A DNA stretch of 64,000 nucleotides from Paralithodes platypus (taxonomy: Eukaryota > Arthropoda > Malacostraca > Decapoda > Lithodidae). The translations under genes and the position numbers were made by a program. The DNA is taken from positions 17,539,862-17,603,861 of the forward strand of contig CM064571.1 of the NCBI GenBank assembly GCA_032716605.1, written 5' to 3'. This document shows positions 10,705 to 22,174 of the stretch, in pieces. The notes beneath the pieces were generated by a model, which did no database searches, had not been told where the DNA came from, and saw nothing but the letters and a program-made list of their open reading frames with translations. Every line of letters begins with the position of its first letter. Position 1 is the stretch's first letter.

Positions 10705-13078
10705 ATTGGCAATGCCCCATCAAAAGAAAACAAAATAAATTAGGTGATAGAAAAAATAGTCAGGAAAGGAAATTAGATGTTATTAATAACAGTGAAACAA
10801 TAGGTGACAATGCAGTAATAGAATTTAGTCATATAAATAGTGGTACAATATCTACCTTAGTACAAGATAATAACAACAGTCAAATAGATACTAATAGAAG
10901 AAAAGAAGGTCCACCAGACACCAGTAAAAGAAATACATTGAGATTATATTACACAAACTATAGGAGTTCATGTAATAAAATGGACGAACTTAGAGCACTT
11001 GTTAGCAATGAAAATATAGACATAATAGAGCTTACTGAAACATGGATTAATACAGAATCCAAGCATTTTTTAGCAGAATTTTATATACCAGGATATAGTT
11101 TGTTTAAATATGACCGAACAAGTAGGAGGGGCGGCGGTATAGCAGAGTTTGTCAGTTCATTAAAATGCTGTACTAAATCAGGTATTAGGCTAAATAATGA
11201 TAACGAAAGTGTTTGGGTAGAGGTTAGCGAAGGCAGCGAGACCATAGTTATTGGAGTAATTTATAGACCACCAAATATGAGTAGAAATGAAGGTAAATCT
11301 TTATGGCAGGAAGTGAAAATAGCAGCAAGGTTTAGCAATGTGTGCATTATGGGGGATTTTAATTTTCCGAAGATAGATTGGCAGCATCAGATCGTCGACT
11401 CAGATTCTGAGGAGTTTATTGAGGCGGTACAAGATAGTTTTTTATTTCAATTCATTGACTCGCCGACTAGAGGTAATAATGTCCTTGATTTAGTTCTCAG
11501 TAATAATGAACATATGATAAATAATGTTGAGATAGAGGACCAACTAGGAAATAGTGATCACAAATCTATTTATTTTAATATACAATGAACAGGAAATGCT
11601 AAAGAGAACCGTCACTTATCCCAGATTTCAGAAAAGCCGATTATGGTGAGATAAGAAGAGCCTTAAGGGTGGTCCCTATTGTTAAACAATTAAGTCAGGA
11701 TAAGCCAGAGTTAAGCTTGACAGCTACATATGAACAGTTTATTTCTTCACTTCACAATGCGCAAAATAAATATATCCCCAAAAGAAGATTTAGATCGATA
11801 CAGAACCAACCAAAATGGATGAATAATAAACTAATAGATCTTATAGGAAAAAGGAAAGGAATATATAGAAAAATTAAGAAAGGCGAAACTCACCTACTTA
11901 TTTACTATCAGACTCTATCAAGACAGGTCAAAAAGGAAATTAGGACAGCAAAAAGAAATTATGAAATAAGGATAGCCAATGACTCAAAAAATAACCCTAA
12001 AGCTTTTTACCAACTATATAAATCTAAAGTTAGAAATGTAATAGGCCCCTTAAAACTTCGATAGGAGAAATGACAGAAAATGATTTAGAAATGTGCAGTA
12101 CATTAAATAGTCAGTTTCTATCCGTTTTCACTAATGAAAATTTGGCACAGATTCCAGAAGTCAGTAAGGTATATAGCGATAGTATAGAAAATAGGTTAAG
12201 TACGATTAGGCCTACTATAAGTAGAAATTATGTGCTTAAGGAAATTGACAGACTGAAGCCTCAGAAATCACCTGGTCCTGATGAGGTATATGCTAGAGTA
12301 TTAAAAGAATGCAGAGATGAGTTAAGTTACCCATTAACATTTATTTTTAACAAGTCATTAGAAACAGGTATAGTTCCAGAAGCTTGGAAGCTTGCAAATG
12401 TAGTTCCGATCTTCAAAAAAGGTGATAAATCCATAGCATCAAATTATCGTCCCATTAGTCTCACTTCAATCATAGGAAAGCTAATAGAGTCAATTATTGC
12501 TAGGAAAATGAGAAACCACTTAGACACATTTAACTTAATCAATTCTTCTCAGCATGGATTCACTCAGGAACGTTCTTGCCTTACTAATTTGCTTAGCTTT
12601 TTCTCAGAGGTATATGAAGCAGTAGATAATGACAAATCATATGATATTATATATTTAGATTTCAGTGAAGCTTTCGACAGAGTCCCTCATGAGAGATTGA
12701 TGAGAAAGGTTGAGGCGCATGGAATAGGTGGGGCGTTGTTAGGATGGATTAGGTCATGGCTAATTGGTAGGAAGCAGAGAGTCAGCATAAATGGTACTAA
12801 GTCAGAGTGGGGATCAGTCAAGAGTGGTGTCCCCCAGGGATCTGTATTGGGTCCTCTGTTATTTATCATATACATAAATGACCTTGATTTAGGTATAACT
12901 AATTAACTATAGTAGGATAAGTAAATTCGCAGACGATACCAAAATAGGGAGACCAATAGATTCAGATAGCGACATAAAGTGCCTCCAAAGGGATCTAGAT
13001 ACCTTACACGAATGGTCAGTAAAGTGGCAGATGAATTTTAACATTGACAAATGCAAGGTATTAAAGATAGGGAAGACA

Positions 13079-13322
13079 TAATAATAATAATAATAATAAT
13101 AGTTCTTAAAGCTAGCGCATGCTAAGCTAGCTAAGGATAGCTCAATAAGGCCGATTAGGCGTATTTCCATTGGAGTCCTGTACTACTAACCCATCCCTTT
13201 GCTCATGAGGGATGGTAACGACTCAGTGCTTGTGAAAAATCTTTAATGCGCCGAGCGTGGGCGTGAACCCGGGCCTTCTGGGTGGAAGTCCGAGACGCTA
13301 GTCACTACACCAAGCGAGCCGC
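13079..13322 (-). mobile_element. tRNA-SINE with (TAA)n tail, copy 1
   Basis: Read on the - strand, the head resembles a tRNA: TTGGTGTAGTGACTAGCG (A box) and GGGTTCACGCCC (B box), with an ACTTCCACC anticodon-loop region. The body ends in the TAA-type repeat at 13079-13100. It splits CR1 ORF2 just after the KVLKIGK segment. Copy 2 at 15660-15906 differs by only a few bases. Confidence 0.8.
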
Positions 13323-13845
13323 TTGACGAATACTAATGCAAAATATAAACTAGCTAATGCTGAATTAGAAAACTCAGACTGCGAGAGAGATTTGGTTGTG
13401 TTTGTTAGCAACGATTTGAAACCTAGAAAACAGTGTATAAGTGTACGTAACAAGGCAAACAGGATTCTGGGGTTCATCTCAAGGAGTGTGAGTAACAGAA
13501 CTGCCGATGTTATCTTGAAACTTTACTTGTCATTAGTAAGACCTCATATGGATTATGCTGTCCAATTTTGGTGTCCTTATTACAGAATGGCTATAGATTC
13601 CTTGGAGAGAGTACAGCGAAGAATGACAAAAATGATTCAAAATATTAGAAATCTACCGTATGAAGAAAGGTTGAACAAATTAGGCTTACATTCGTTAGAA
13701 AGACGCAGAGTTAGAGGGGATATGATAGAAGTGTTCAAGTGGTTCAGACAGTCAGTGGGGTAAATAAAGGAGACATGATAAATGTACTGAAGCTCAGTGA
13801 TAGCGAAAGAACTCAAACAAATGGTTATAAATTAGAGGGAGGTTG

Positions 13846-14427
13846 TTAGGGGATGTTAGGGAATGTTAGGGGAGGTGTGGTGGAGTGGTCTTGCCACTGG
13901 CCTGGTAATCCAAAGGTCCCGGGTTCAAATCCCGATGTATCAATGGGAAGATATTATTGGGATGGAATTTGTGCTGTACCTAGTATCAGTGCATTACCAC
14001 AAAGCCCACCGAAACGTCAATAAAATACCCTCATTGTTCCCTGATTAAATAGCACTGTATGAATATTCCCATATTCAAAATATGCTATAGGGGTGCAATG
14101 CCTGGTGAGTTATCTGCTCAACAGGTGGCGTTGTGTGTGTGTAAGTGTGAGAGTCCGAGTGTAGTGGGTGAGACAGTGAAGCACGGGAACGAGATGGCTT
14201 CAGAGATGGGGTCGTTTCGGGTCATGAGTGAGCACCGTGCCTCATGTGAAGGCAAGATGGCAGGTGCTCGTTGTGCTCTACGTGCTTCACATGTCTCACT
14301 CCCTAGACTGGAACAAGACCTCACGGGCTTCACTGTTCATTGTAAAGCGGTGAATGTTAAGGCTCTCAGCCTATGCCCGAGAGGAAGTAAGTTGGAATAT
14401 AGAAAAAAAAAAAAAAAAAAAAAAAAT
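13846..14427 (+). mobile_element. poly(A) SINE with tRNA-like head, full-length copy
   Basis: A tRNA-like head lies at 13871-13938 (TGGTGGAGTGGTCTTGCC as A box, GGGTTCAAATCCC as B box). A body of about 460 bp and a run of A (14402-14426) follow. It interrupts the last part of CR1 ORF2, whose coding resumes at 14428. A truncated reversed copy is at 4041-4330. The frame 14059-14577 is a chimera of this SINE and CR1. Confidence 0.75.
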
Positions 14428-14789
14428 CGTTTCAGAAAAGATATAGGCAAATATTGGTTTGGTAACAGAGTTGTAGATGGGTGGAATAGGCTACCAAGTG
14501 ATATAGTGGGATCAAGAATGATAGGGAGCTTTAAGATAAAATTAGATAGGCATATGGACGAGATGGGTTGGGTGTGAGGGGGATCTACCAGGTGTGGGCC
14601 AATCGGCGCTCAGCAGACCCCCGTTATCTTGTGTTAATCTCTGACCGTTTTGGTGAGGTCAGTACTCAAGGTATTAGTGAGTTGGGCCTATAATTGGGCC
14701 TTGTAATTGGGGTTGGGTGTGACAGGGATCTGCCTTGTATGGGCCGATCGGCTTTTTGCAGACTCCCATTTTCTTATGTTCTTATGTTA

Positions 14790-15545
14790 TCTTCCTGACC
14801 TTTTGCCGCAAATTATGTAGGCCTATATACACCCAGGCAACTACTCTTACTGCCTTGTCATAGCTACTAACTCTATCCCAAAGTACCGTGAAGCTATCTG
14901 TATCCTGAGCGACCACTGCCGTGGCAGTTGAATTTACTGGAATTTCTACGGGAATGTTAACCTGATCTGGTTCAGCCGTCGCCGGATCCTCCGGCCATTC
15001 TTGTGATGTGAGCCACGAAGGCCCCTGCCACCACAACGAAGAATCTGACAACAGTCTGGCAGAAATACCTCTAGTTAAAAGGTCACTCGGATTATCCTTT
15101 GAGCACACATATTTAATTATAGCATGGATAGCAGCCCATAAATCTCATTCACTCTGTTACCAACATACACTGGTAACACTTTCTGACTGTGCAACCATGC
15201 GATCGCAATCTGACTATCGGACCGCAAATACACTGAACTACAAAGATGATAATCCAAATGTGGTTCCATGACAAAGTGAATAAGACGTGCGGCTAATAAT
15301 GCGGCTGTCAATTCCAATTTGGGCACCGTCACTTTCTTGATGGGCGCTACACGAGCCTTAAGGCAGCAACTATAGCACTATGGCACCCATCAGAAAGGTA
15401 CAGTACAGTGCCATACGCTGAATTACTAGCAGTAGCGTCACATAACGCGTACAAAGTCACTGCATTATTTGAGATGATTTGTTGTGGGTTTACTCCCATA
15501 TAGACACTGATGTCTATATATCCTACTTTACTTCTCACTTCTCAG
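14790..15545 (-). pseudogene. BEL/Pao RNase H region, broken
   Basis: On the - strand, three fragments in different frames give a BEL/Pao RNase H region: VTLYALCDATASNSAYGTVL (about 15450), then VPKLELTAALLAARL and YLRSDSQIAIAWL (15332-15117), then DNPSDLLTRGISARLL and SLWWQGPSWL (15108-14782). At least two frameshifts are present. The downstream integrase is at 8043-9286, and the break point here is exactly where CR1 ends. Confidence 0.8.
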
Positions 15546-15599
15546 CTTGTTCTTCCTCTGTCCAATTGCTCTTCTTTCCTACTTTACTCCAGCCATCTG

Positions 15600-16190
15600 G
15601 TCTGGTCAGGTTGCCAATCAAGGCTGACTAGTCCCATCCACCCGGATTTTTATATGGTTATAATAATAATAATAATAATAATAGTTCTTAAAGCTAGCGC
15701 ATGCTAAGCTAGCTAAGGATAGCTCAATAAGGCCGATTAGGCGTATTTCCATTGGGGTCCTGTACTATTACCCCATCCCTTTGCTCATGAGGGATGGTAA
15801 CGACTCAGTGCTTGTGAAAAATCTTTAATGCGCCGAGCGTGGGCGCGAACCCGGGCCTTCTGGGTGGAAGTCCGAGACGCTAGTCACTACACCAAGCGAG
15901 CCGCTTGGTGTTGTCTCCCCCAGGATGGTTTGCCGACCAAGGCTAACGAGTCCCATCCACCCAGATAAATAAATAGAAAAGTAGCCTACAGTGGTGTGCA
16001 GCTAGTCCATCCACTAACCTGCTTCACCCTTAGGTATAATCAGTACGGATTTGTATAAGGTTTACTCCCCTAGACATGTTGCCGATCAAGGCTGACTAGT
16101 CCCATCTCCACCAGGATTTTTATATTATCTCCCCTAGATGGGTTGCCGACCAAGTCTAACGAGTCCCATCCACCCGGATAAAAAAAGAGA
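15600..16190 (-). mobile_element. GATA-family SINE pieces
   Basis: The CCAAGGCTAACGAGTCCCAT block of the GATA-tailed SINE occurs four times here in reverse orientation (near 15620, 15940, 16090 and 16150), together with part of the unique body (15990-16060). The pieces look like truncated copies or an expanded head array. The tRNA-SINE at 15660-15906 sits inside the first one. Confidence 0.6.
15660..15906 (-). mobile_element. tRNA-SINE with (TAA)n tail, copy 2
   Basis: Almost identical to 13079-13322, with the same A and B boxes and a TAA-type tail at the left end. The high identity implies recent activity of this family. Confidence 0.8.
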
Positions 16191-16248
16191 GAAAGCGGAG
16201 CCGTTGTATGACTATACTGTATATCCAATACTCTTTAAGGTGAAATTA

Positions 16249-16597
16249 AGCTCGGTTCACACATGGAATTAACGTCCCGCCCGTTCCCGACCCTTAATTC
16301 GCCGTGCCTGGGCGGCGTCCTTTTTATGCATGCATAAAATGGTCCGTATGGGTCAGGGCAACTGCCAGAAAAATTGTTATGTCGGGGACACCCAGGGGAC
16401 ACACACGGGAGCAATCGTCGTCTGGGCGCAGCCTGGCGGCGTCTAGACAACGAATATAACGGGATGAGAACAGCGGCAAAAAACCGTTGGAACAGTTGGA
16501 ACGTTGGAACAGAACATGGGGCCTCCAGAATGATGCCGTCCTGCCTATTTTCTTGGTCGGGGACGGACGTTACATTAATGCATGTGTGAACCGAGCT
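16249..16597. mobile_element. Harbinger-like MITE
   Basis: Terminal inverted repeat AGCTCGGTTCACACATG at both ends, flanked by the 3-bp duplication TTA (16246-16248 and 16598-16600). A TWA duplication and non-coding interior are typical of PIF/Harbinger MITEs. The interior is unlike the AGCCGGTATCACACGAG family. Confidence 0.65.
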
Positions 16598-16600
16598 TTA

Positions 16601-19197
16601 GCGACCTCAGCAGGTAGTACGTCCTAGCATGTTTCACATGCTTGCACCCAGTCAAGGGACATCCTGACGACGTATACAGACTAAACACACATAACAAAGC
16701 CACTCCAACAGCTTCCTCTCTCTCTCTCAAACACCCCCTTCTACACTCTTCAGAAAAATAGGAAAAGTAGAATGTAGATACGAGGCGCCGTTGTAAAGGC
16801 TTATCCCTCAATACTTCATCTCATCTGATCTGACCAGAGGTTATTCCGCCACTAGAAATTTATCCAACCTAAGCACCCTAGTAAATCCCAATTTATAGCA
16901 TTTAATGAATCAACTTCAGATGTAATTTAAGTTGCCATGCTCCAATAAGTGCAAATGTATCTCAAGAATAAGATATATAAAGATGGCGAGATGTCCCTAC
17001 ATACCGAAATCTCCAAGGGTGGTTAACTCAGTGGCACTAAGTGTTTGTGTGCCTGAGGAGTGCCACTGTACTGCCACATTGCCCCGGTTTACCCCCCTGA
17101 AAACAGGATGGTGGGGCCTGGGGTGGTGCTGTGGTTAGGGGTCATATTGGCGGGGGTCACAGGTCAACTGGTGGTCAATGTCAAAACACAGGTCAGATCC
17201 CAGAACTCCATTAGGCTAAGCCTAGCCTATTTTTCTTTCCCTTTCACTTTGATTAATGATTAGGCCTAGGCTTAGCCTCTTAGGTAGCATTCAAGGAGAC
17301 TACAGCAGGACTCTTCTTCTTCTTCTTCTTCTTACCTCTGACCGGGTATAAGCTATCCTAGTGTTTACTAGCCTAGGCTAGCCTATACCCCTTTGAAAGG
17401 ACATTAGCCGGACAATATAAAGATGATGTAGCCTAGCCTAATTAAATTCATACATCGATAAAAATCGTGGCCTACAGGTTTCTTATACCATGTATTTCAT
17501 TCCTATATGTGTCTAGGCTAAATGCGCGTAAAAATTTATTACTGATCCTGAAAAAAACAAAATAGGCTAGCCCCTTGGCCTATTGCCAATTTGCCTACCT
17601 CGCAAGAGGCGGGTGGCTTTGTTGCCTTTGTTTACATCCGCTGCGAAGAAGAAGAAGCGTTGGGGAAAAATTTGTTTTTTGCCCCCTACTGTTTAGGCTA
17701 AACTTTAAATATATGATTGATGATTTCAATAAATCTGGGGGGGGGGGGGCCCCCCTCTACATATTTTGTATCCAACGGCAAACGGTTAGCCTATGGCCAA
17801 ATAGTTATTTTTTGCGAGTGAAGGGACGTGTTTTTAGATTGTTGTTTAGGCTAATGGGTAAATATGCATTTCCGCCTAGCCTATTATCACACATCAAAAC
17901 ATCCTTACACAACTCTAAACTAGGCTAGGCCTAGATAAAAACAATCTAGGCCTAAACGATTTTTTAGCAATTTAATTACATCATCTTTAAATTGACCCAT
18001 TAGCCTAACCTAACAACCTTACCTAACCTATCCTAGCATTATGGGTGGGGGCTGCCGCCCCCACACCCCCGCTATTTGACATCTTTGACAGATTGTTGGT
18101 ATATTTTTCTGTGAAAAGGGTATTTTTTCAATTTGTCAATAACGAAAATCCTCCATGCAGACTAGGCTACTAGCCTAGACTAGCCTATAGGCTATGGAGA
18201 AAAATATGGGGAATCTGTTGGTGCCTATTTTCCCTAATAAATTGGGTAAGATTAGGAGCAGTGGGTGTACCACTACCGACATACAGCATAAATCATCTAT
18301 AAAACATTAACCTAACCTAACCTAACCTAGTACTACTACATAAATACTAGGTTAGGTTAGGTTAGGTTAGGTTGTTTGGTTAGGGTAATGTTTTATAGAT
18401 GAGTTATGCTGGCTACAGCCTATGTTGGTAGTGGTACGCCCACAGTATCAGGGTGTCAAAGCAAATAACTCTTAATTGAGTACCGGTAGCACTATTTTCC
18501 TGAACCCATCAGCATTAGGCCTAATGCGCGGACGAATGTCGAGCGCCTAGGCTAAATATGCAGATTTCAATTTTATCGAAGAATAGGTCTAGCCTAGATT
18601 GGATGGTGGCCATTTAGACAATTGGCGCCATCTTGCCGGCTGTCACGGCTGTGGCACCAAAACTGCAATAATACTGTACTTTGTAACTGTCAGTCAGGCC
18701 TAGGCCTAATTACATTTTGTGTAAGCCTAGGCTATGCCTAGGATATTTTGTGTTAATAGGCTACTACTGTATTCAGTCTTTTTCAGATACCGGTAATCTT
18801 ATTATCTGAGTAGGCCTAATTGCTTAGCCTATCAATTAATCAACCGTCATTTCAACAAACGAATAGTTTCATGGGTAGCACTAATTGTAAAGTGAAGTTG
18901 AGTAGCATTACGATAATTGGCCTCGTTTTACACCTTGCGCCCACTACTCCTAATCTTACCATAAATTGTTTCTAACAAGGCGGATGTAGTGTCCTTGTCC
19001 TTGAAGATTATCATAGGGCCTATTCCTATGGTATTTTGTTGAATGCATACCGTACCCTAAATTTGTAAATTTTAGGCCTAGGTCGGGATGGATGTAGAGT
19101 TGGGCGTACGGTCGTCATGTTTATATAGGGCGATCGCCGCGGTTAACTTCACGTCTAGGCTATTTTGACGACGATTTTTTCGGTTATTTGCCCCCTA
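16601..19197. other. spacer with AGGCTA words, no gene seen
   Basis: No supported coding frame. It holds a CTT microsatellite (17311-17333), a G12/C6 run near 17740, many TAGGCCTA words, and a block (17985-18080) recurring at 20290-20370 and, in reverse, near 21590-21630. A separate hairpin is listed at 18261-18442. Confidence 0.5.
18261..18442. repeat. hairpin with head-to-head TTAGG repeats
   Basis: The ends GTGGGTGTACCACTACC and their complement form arms of about 80 bp. The inner arms carry (CCTAA)4 at about 18308-18329 and (TTAGG)5 at about 18349-18373. The interior is 20 bp. TTAGG is the usual arthropod telomere unit. No transposase or clear target duplication. Confidence 0.75.
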
Positions 19198-19905
19198 TCT
19201 ATCTATCTATATTGCCGGACGCCTTAGACGAGCCCATCCTCGCAAGGGAGCGAGCTGTCGCTTCAAACAGTCTACTGCACCAAATCACCACCCATAACGA
19301 GGGGCGTCGCGCTCCTTGGTGCCGCTAGAAGAGTGGCGAACACATCAAAAGATATCAAAAGGTAAAGGTTAAGCCGGTATCACACGAGTGCTTTTTCACT
19401 CAACATTTATCCTCAACACTGGTCTAGCAGCTTATGAGGTAGGCTAACTACTTAATGTATTTCGGTTAGGCTACCTAATTTCATCTATCATCAGTCTAGT
19501 TTTCGATACCAGTGAAAAATATTCCAGAAATGTTGCCAGAAAAATGTTGATCATCGAATGTTAACTATTAAAGCTCTCGTGTGAACGGTGTGATACCGGC
19601 TTTACTCCCCTTACGAGGGTGGCCATACACAGAATGCCCCCAAGCGGACCTATTCCCTGTGAGAGGGACAACCCGAGCCAGTCTAGTGAAGGACTTACAG
19701 GATTGACCACTCAATTTAGGATCCGTCCGACTCCGAGGCCCTCTGTGTGTCTTGTTAGCACTATTTTTCTACATTGGTGTTCGGCAAATCCATCCACTAA
19801 CCTGCCTTACCCTTAGGTAAGCAGTACGGATTTGTATCAGGTTTGCTCCCCTAGACAGGTTGCCAACCAAGGCTGATGAGTTGCCGACCAAGGCTAACAA
19901 GTCCC
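19198..19905 (-). mobile_element. GATA-tailed SINE, split by insertion
   Basis: Its tail (CTATCTATCTAT) and last bases ATTGCCGGACGCCTTA lie at 19198-19226. The rest of the SINE continues at 19605 with CTCCCCTTACGAGGGTGGCC and runs to about 19905. The 378 bp between hold an unknown piece (19227-19368) and a Harbinger-like MITE. Confidence 0.7.
19372..19601. mobile_element. Harbinger-like MITE, intact ends
   Basis: Terminal repeats AGCCGGTATCACACGAG and complement, flanked by TTA at 19369-19371 and 19602-19604. Relatives: 51799-51981 with TAA duplication, and 6231-6464, degraded. It interrupts the GATA-tailed SINE. Confidence 0.75.
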
Positions 19906-19914
19906 CCTGCTGGC

Positions 19915-21235
19915 AATATATATGATGATGACAATATGTCATGGTAGGGGGGGGGGGGGCCTCAACATATTATTGTATCCAATGGCATTCAAAATAGACG
20001 GGAACATGATTGCAAAGGTCTGACGCCTCCCCCGCCGCCGGCATGTTTGCATTTGTCGATCGCCGTGGTTAAGTTCGCGGTAAATTTCTATAATTGCACC
20101 TAGGCTATAGGCCCTATGAGCTAAACAAATTACGGTACTATTGTATTTAACAGGAAGGTACGACAAGGTAAGTGATGTGGTATAGGTGGCAATATGCGGA
20201 AATGGATTATAAGGGCATTCCGCCCCCTCTGACAAAAGTCTATCAATCTAGATGTGACATGGATTTTACAATGTTTCAAAGAGACATTAGCCTAACCTAA
20301 CAACCTTACCTAACCTATCCTAGTATTATGGATGGGGCTACCGCCCCCACACCCCCGCTGGTTGTGTAAAACTGTAGAAATCCAGTTGGGGTGGAGTGAG
20401 CAGCCGTAGATTTTCGTAAGGGCGTCAGAGGGGGCGGAATGCCCTTATAATCCATTTCCGCATATTGCCACCTATACCACATCACTTGCCTCGTCGTACC
20501 TTCCTGGTAAATACAATAATAATTTGTTTAGCTCATACAGTAAACCCCCGCTCTTTCGGACTTCAATCTTTCGGAATTCTCAGACTTTCGGACTAGCATT
20601 TCAATTCGGACTCATGGTTCAGCCTTTCGGATTTGTCCGAAAGGCTGAGAAAATACCTCCGTGCTTTTCGGACTACACTTTCGGACTACATTTAACTTCG
20701 GACTCATGCTTCAGCTTTTCGGATTTGTCCGAAAGGCTGAGAAAAATTAAATCGCAGTCGGACCAAAGAGCCGAGTTTTGGACTTGTCTGGTTAGGTGAA
20801 TGTGTATTCAGACATATAAACTTCGGACATTATTTCAGCCTTTCGGATTTGTCTGAAAGGCTGAGAAAAATGATTTCGCATTCGGACCGAAGAGCCGAGT
20901 TTCGGACTTATAAACTTCGGACATTATTTCAGCCTTTCGGATTTGTCTGAAAGGCTGAAGTGTGAGTTCGGACTCGGCCCTTTCGGACTTTTGACACTTT
21001 CGGACAGGGGTCTCCCCCAATTAGTCCGAAAGAGCGAGGGTTTACTGTATAGGTGCAATTATAGAATAATTCCAAGTTCACGTCTATTTGCCCCCTGCTG
21101 TCAATATATATGATGATGACAATAAATCATGGGGGGGTGAGGGGAGCAAAGCCCCCCTCAACATATTATTGTATCCAAAGGCAGTCAAAATAGACGGGAA
21201 TATAATGGCAAAGATCCGACGCCACTATGCATAGT
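19915..21235. repeat. palindromic repeat block invaded by a pogo-like MITE
   Basis: Sequence 20078-20232 is the reverse complement of 20426-20535 continued at 21049-21075; the pogo-like MITE 20538-21047 sits in the right arm. Outside the arms, the block TATATATGATGATGACAATA with its G run and TATTGTATCCAA segment is present at both 19915-20000 and 21105-21200 in the same direction. The core 20233-20425 contains the 17985-type block. Confidence 0.65.
20538..21047. mobile_element. pogo/Tigger-like MITE with internal hairpin array
   Basis: Terminal repeat CAGTAAACCCCCGCTCTTTC at the left and its complement at the right (GAAAGAGCGAGGGTTTACTG), each next to TA. This matches the TA-duplicating pogo/Tigger pattern. 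The interior is made of repeated TTTCGGACT words and four copies of a hairpin CAGCCTTTCGGATTTGTC with its complement. No transposase frame. Confidence 0.7.
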
Positions 21236-21354
21236 GTAAACAATGATGGCGGTACGCCCGCACTTAACATTCTTGCCCCTAGGCCTAATAGGCTAGCAAA
21301 AAAATAAAAAAAGGTCAAATTGCAGCTGCTGTGAATTTTGGAAAATTAGGGAAG

Positions 21355-21522
21355 TAGGCCTATTTCAGAAAAAAGCTCACACACTCACAGTCACGACCTT
21401 TACGTCTGCGTGTAATTTGACCGCTTTTAGGTTTAGGGCTGGATAAAAAGCGGTCATATTAAACACGAACGTAATATTCGTTACTGTGAGCGTGGGAGCG
21501 TGAGCCTTTTGTGAATAGCCGA
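21355..21522. repeat. short hairpin element
   Basis: The outer arms AAGCTCACACACTCACAGTC and GACTGT/GTGAGCGTGGGAGCGTGAGC-type complement flank a GC-poor core that has its own inverted words (GACCGCTTTT and AAAAGCGGTC). Non-coding; likely a MITE of unknown family. Confidence 0.55.
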
Positions 21523-21586
21523 ACAAAAAAAATTTCAGAATGAGTTGTGTTACCGGGCGGACATCGTGTAAACACGTGAGTTGATG

Positions 21587-22092
21587 TCAAACAGCGGGGG
21601 TGTGGGGGCGGCACCCCCCACCTAGGATATACCCAGTCAGAGGTAGGCCTACTGTAGGTGATACGCCCGATAACACAACTCTTGCCGCCTGGTCACTAAT
21701 TTGACCTTGGCTTTGCCTGTGTGTGGTGGTTATTTGTGCCCTATAATTGAACTTTTGATCCTGGCCCCTCCACACTTTGTCCAGGCCAGATTCAAACTTT
21801 ACCACTGTGTCGGCATTCACTATCCACTCTGGCAACACATTCCAGTCACCGACAATCCTGTGTGAGAAGGAGTATTTCCTGAGGTTGAGTCTTGCCCTTG
21901 GTTTGAAGATTTTCTTTGTATTTCCTCCGGTGACGTCGTCTTCCTCATCTGAAATATTCTCTCTCTGCAGTCATTGTCGTATTTTTGGGTTATGATCTTG
22001 TAGGTCTCAATCTGGTCTCCCCATAATCTTCTGTAGGCTAGTGTCTGTAGATTTAGCCTCCTTAATCGTTCTTCATAGGTGAGGTCTTTCAA
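21587..22092 (-). mobile_element. 3' coding end of a CR1/jockey-like LINE
   Basis: Two overlapping frames give the C-terminal region of a LINE polyprotein: LTYEERLRRLNLQTLAYRRL (22080-22020) and, after a frameshift near 21840, LPEWIVNADTVVKFESGLDK (21830-21770). The same blocks, better preserved, are in the LINE at 23107-27963 (27510-27580 and 27750-27830), so the two belong to one family. Confidence 0.7.
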
Positions 22093-22174
22093 TTAAACCT
22101 AGTATTATTGTCTGTTGTGACAGAAGAATAGACCTAGCTTGAGCCTAGCCCTAGACTGTTAGATATCCTACAGC

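Larger units (their letters stand above)
10938..14577 (+). pseudogene. CR1 ORF2 (endonuclease-reverse transcriptase), broken
   Basis: The apurinic-type endonuclease shows LTETW, RRGGGIAEFV, IMGDFNFPKIDW and NSDHKSI, so its catalytic residues look intact. The reverse transcriptase shows [49 protein letters not shown] and, after a frame break near 12905, KFADDTK. The C-terminal part shows RPHMDYAVQFWCPYY, NKLGLHSLERRRVRGDMIEVFKWF and finally GNRVVDGWNRLP. Frame breaks lie near 11590, 12064 and 12905, and two SINE insertions cut the 3' half. No function can remain. Confidence 0.8.
10109..14789 (+). mobile_element. CR1-type LINE, 5'-truncated and carrying two SINEs
   Basis: The order is ORF1 with an esterase-like domain (10117-10704), ORF2 endonuclease (10938-11588), linker (11669-12064), reverse transcriptase (12070-13078) and C-terminal region (13323-13763, then 14430-14577). 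The 3' untranslated part ends in TTCTTATG repeats (14771-14787), like the octamer tail of CR1 elements. SINEs interrupt it at 13079-13322 and 13846-14427. The element sits inside the BEL/Pao remnant. Confidence 0.8.

Noticed and set aside
13871..13938. Candidate functional tRNA gene
   Set aside because: Although both promoter boxes are good, it is joined to a SINE body with poly(A) tail and its stems are imperfect.
14059..14577. 172-codon frame with a poly-Lys stretch
   Set aside because: It is a chimera: SINE body, its poly(A) tail read as lysine, then the end of CR1 ORF2.
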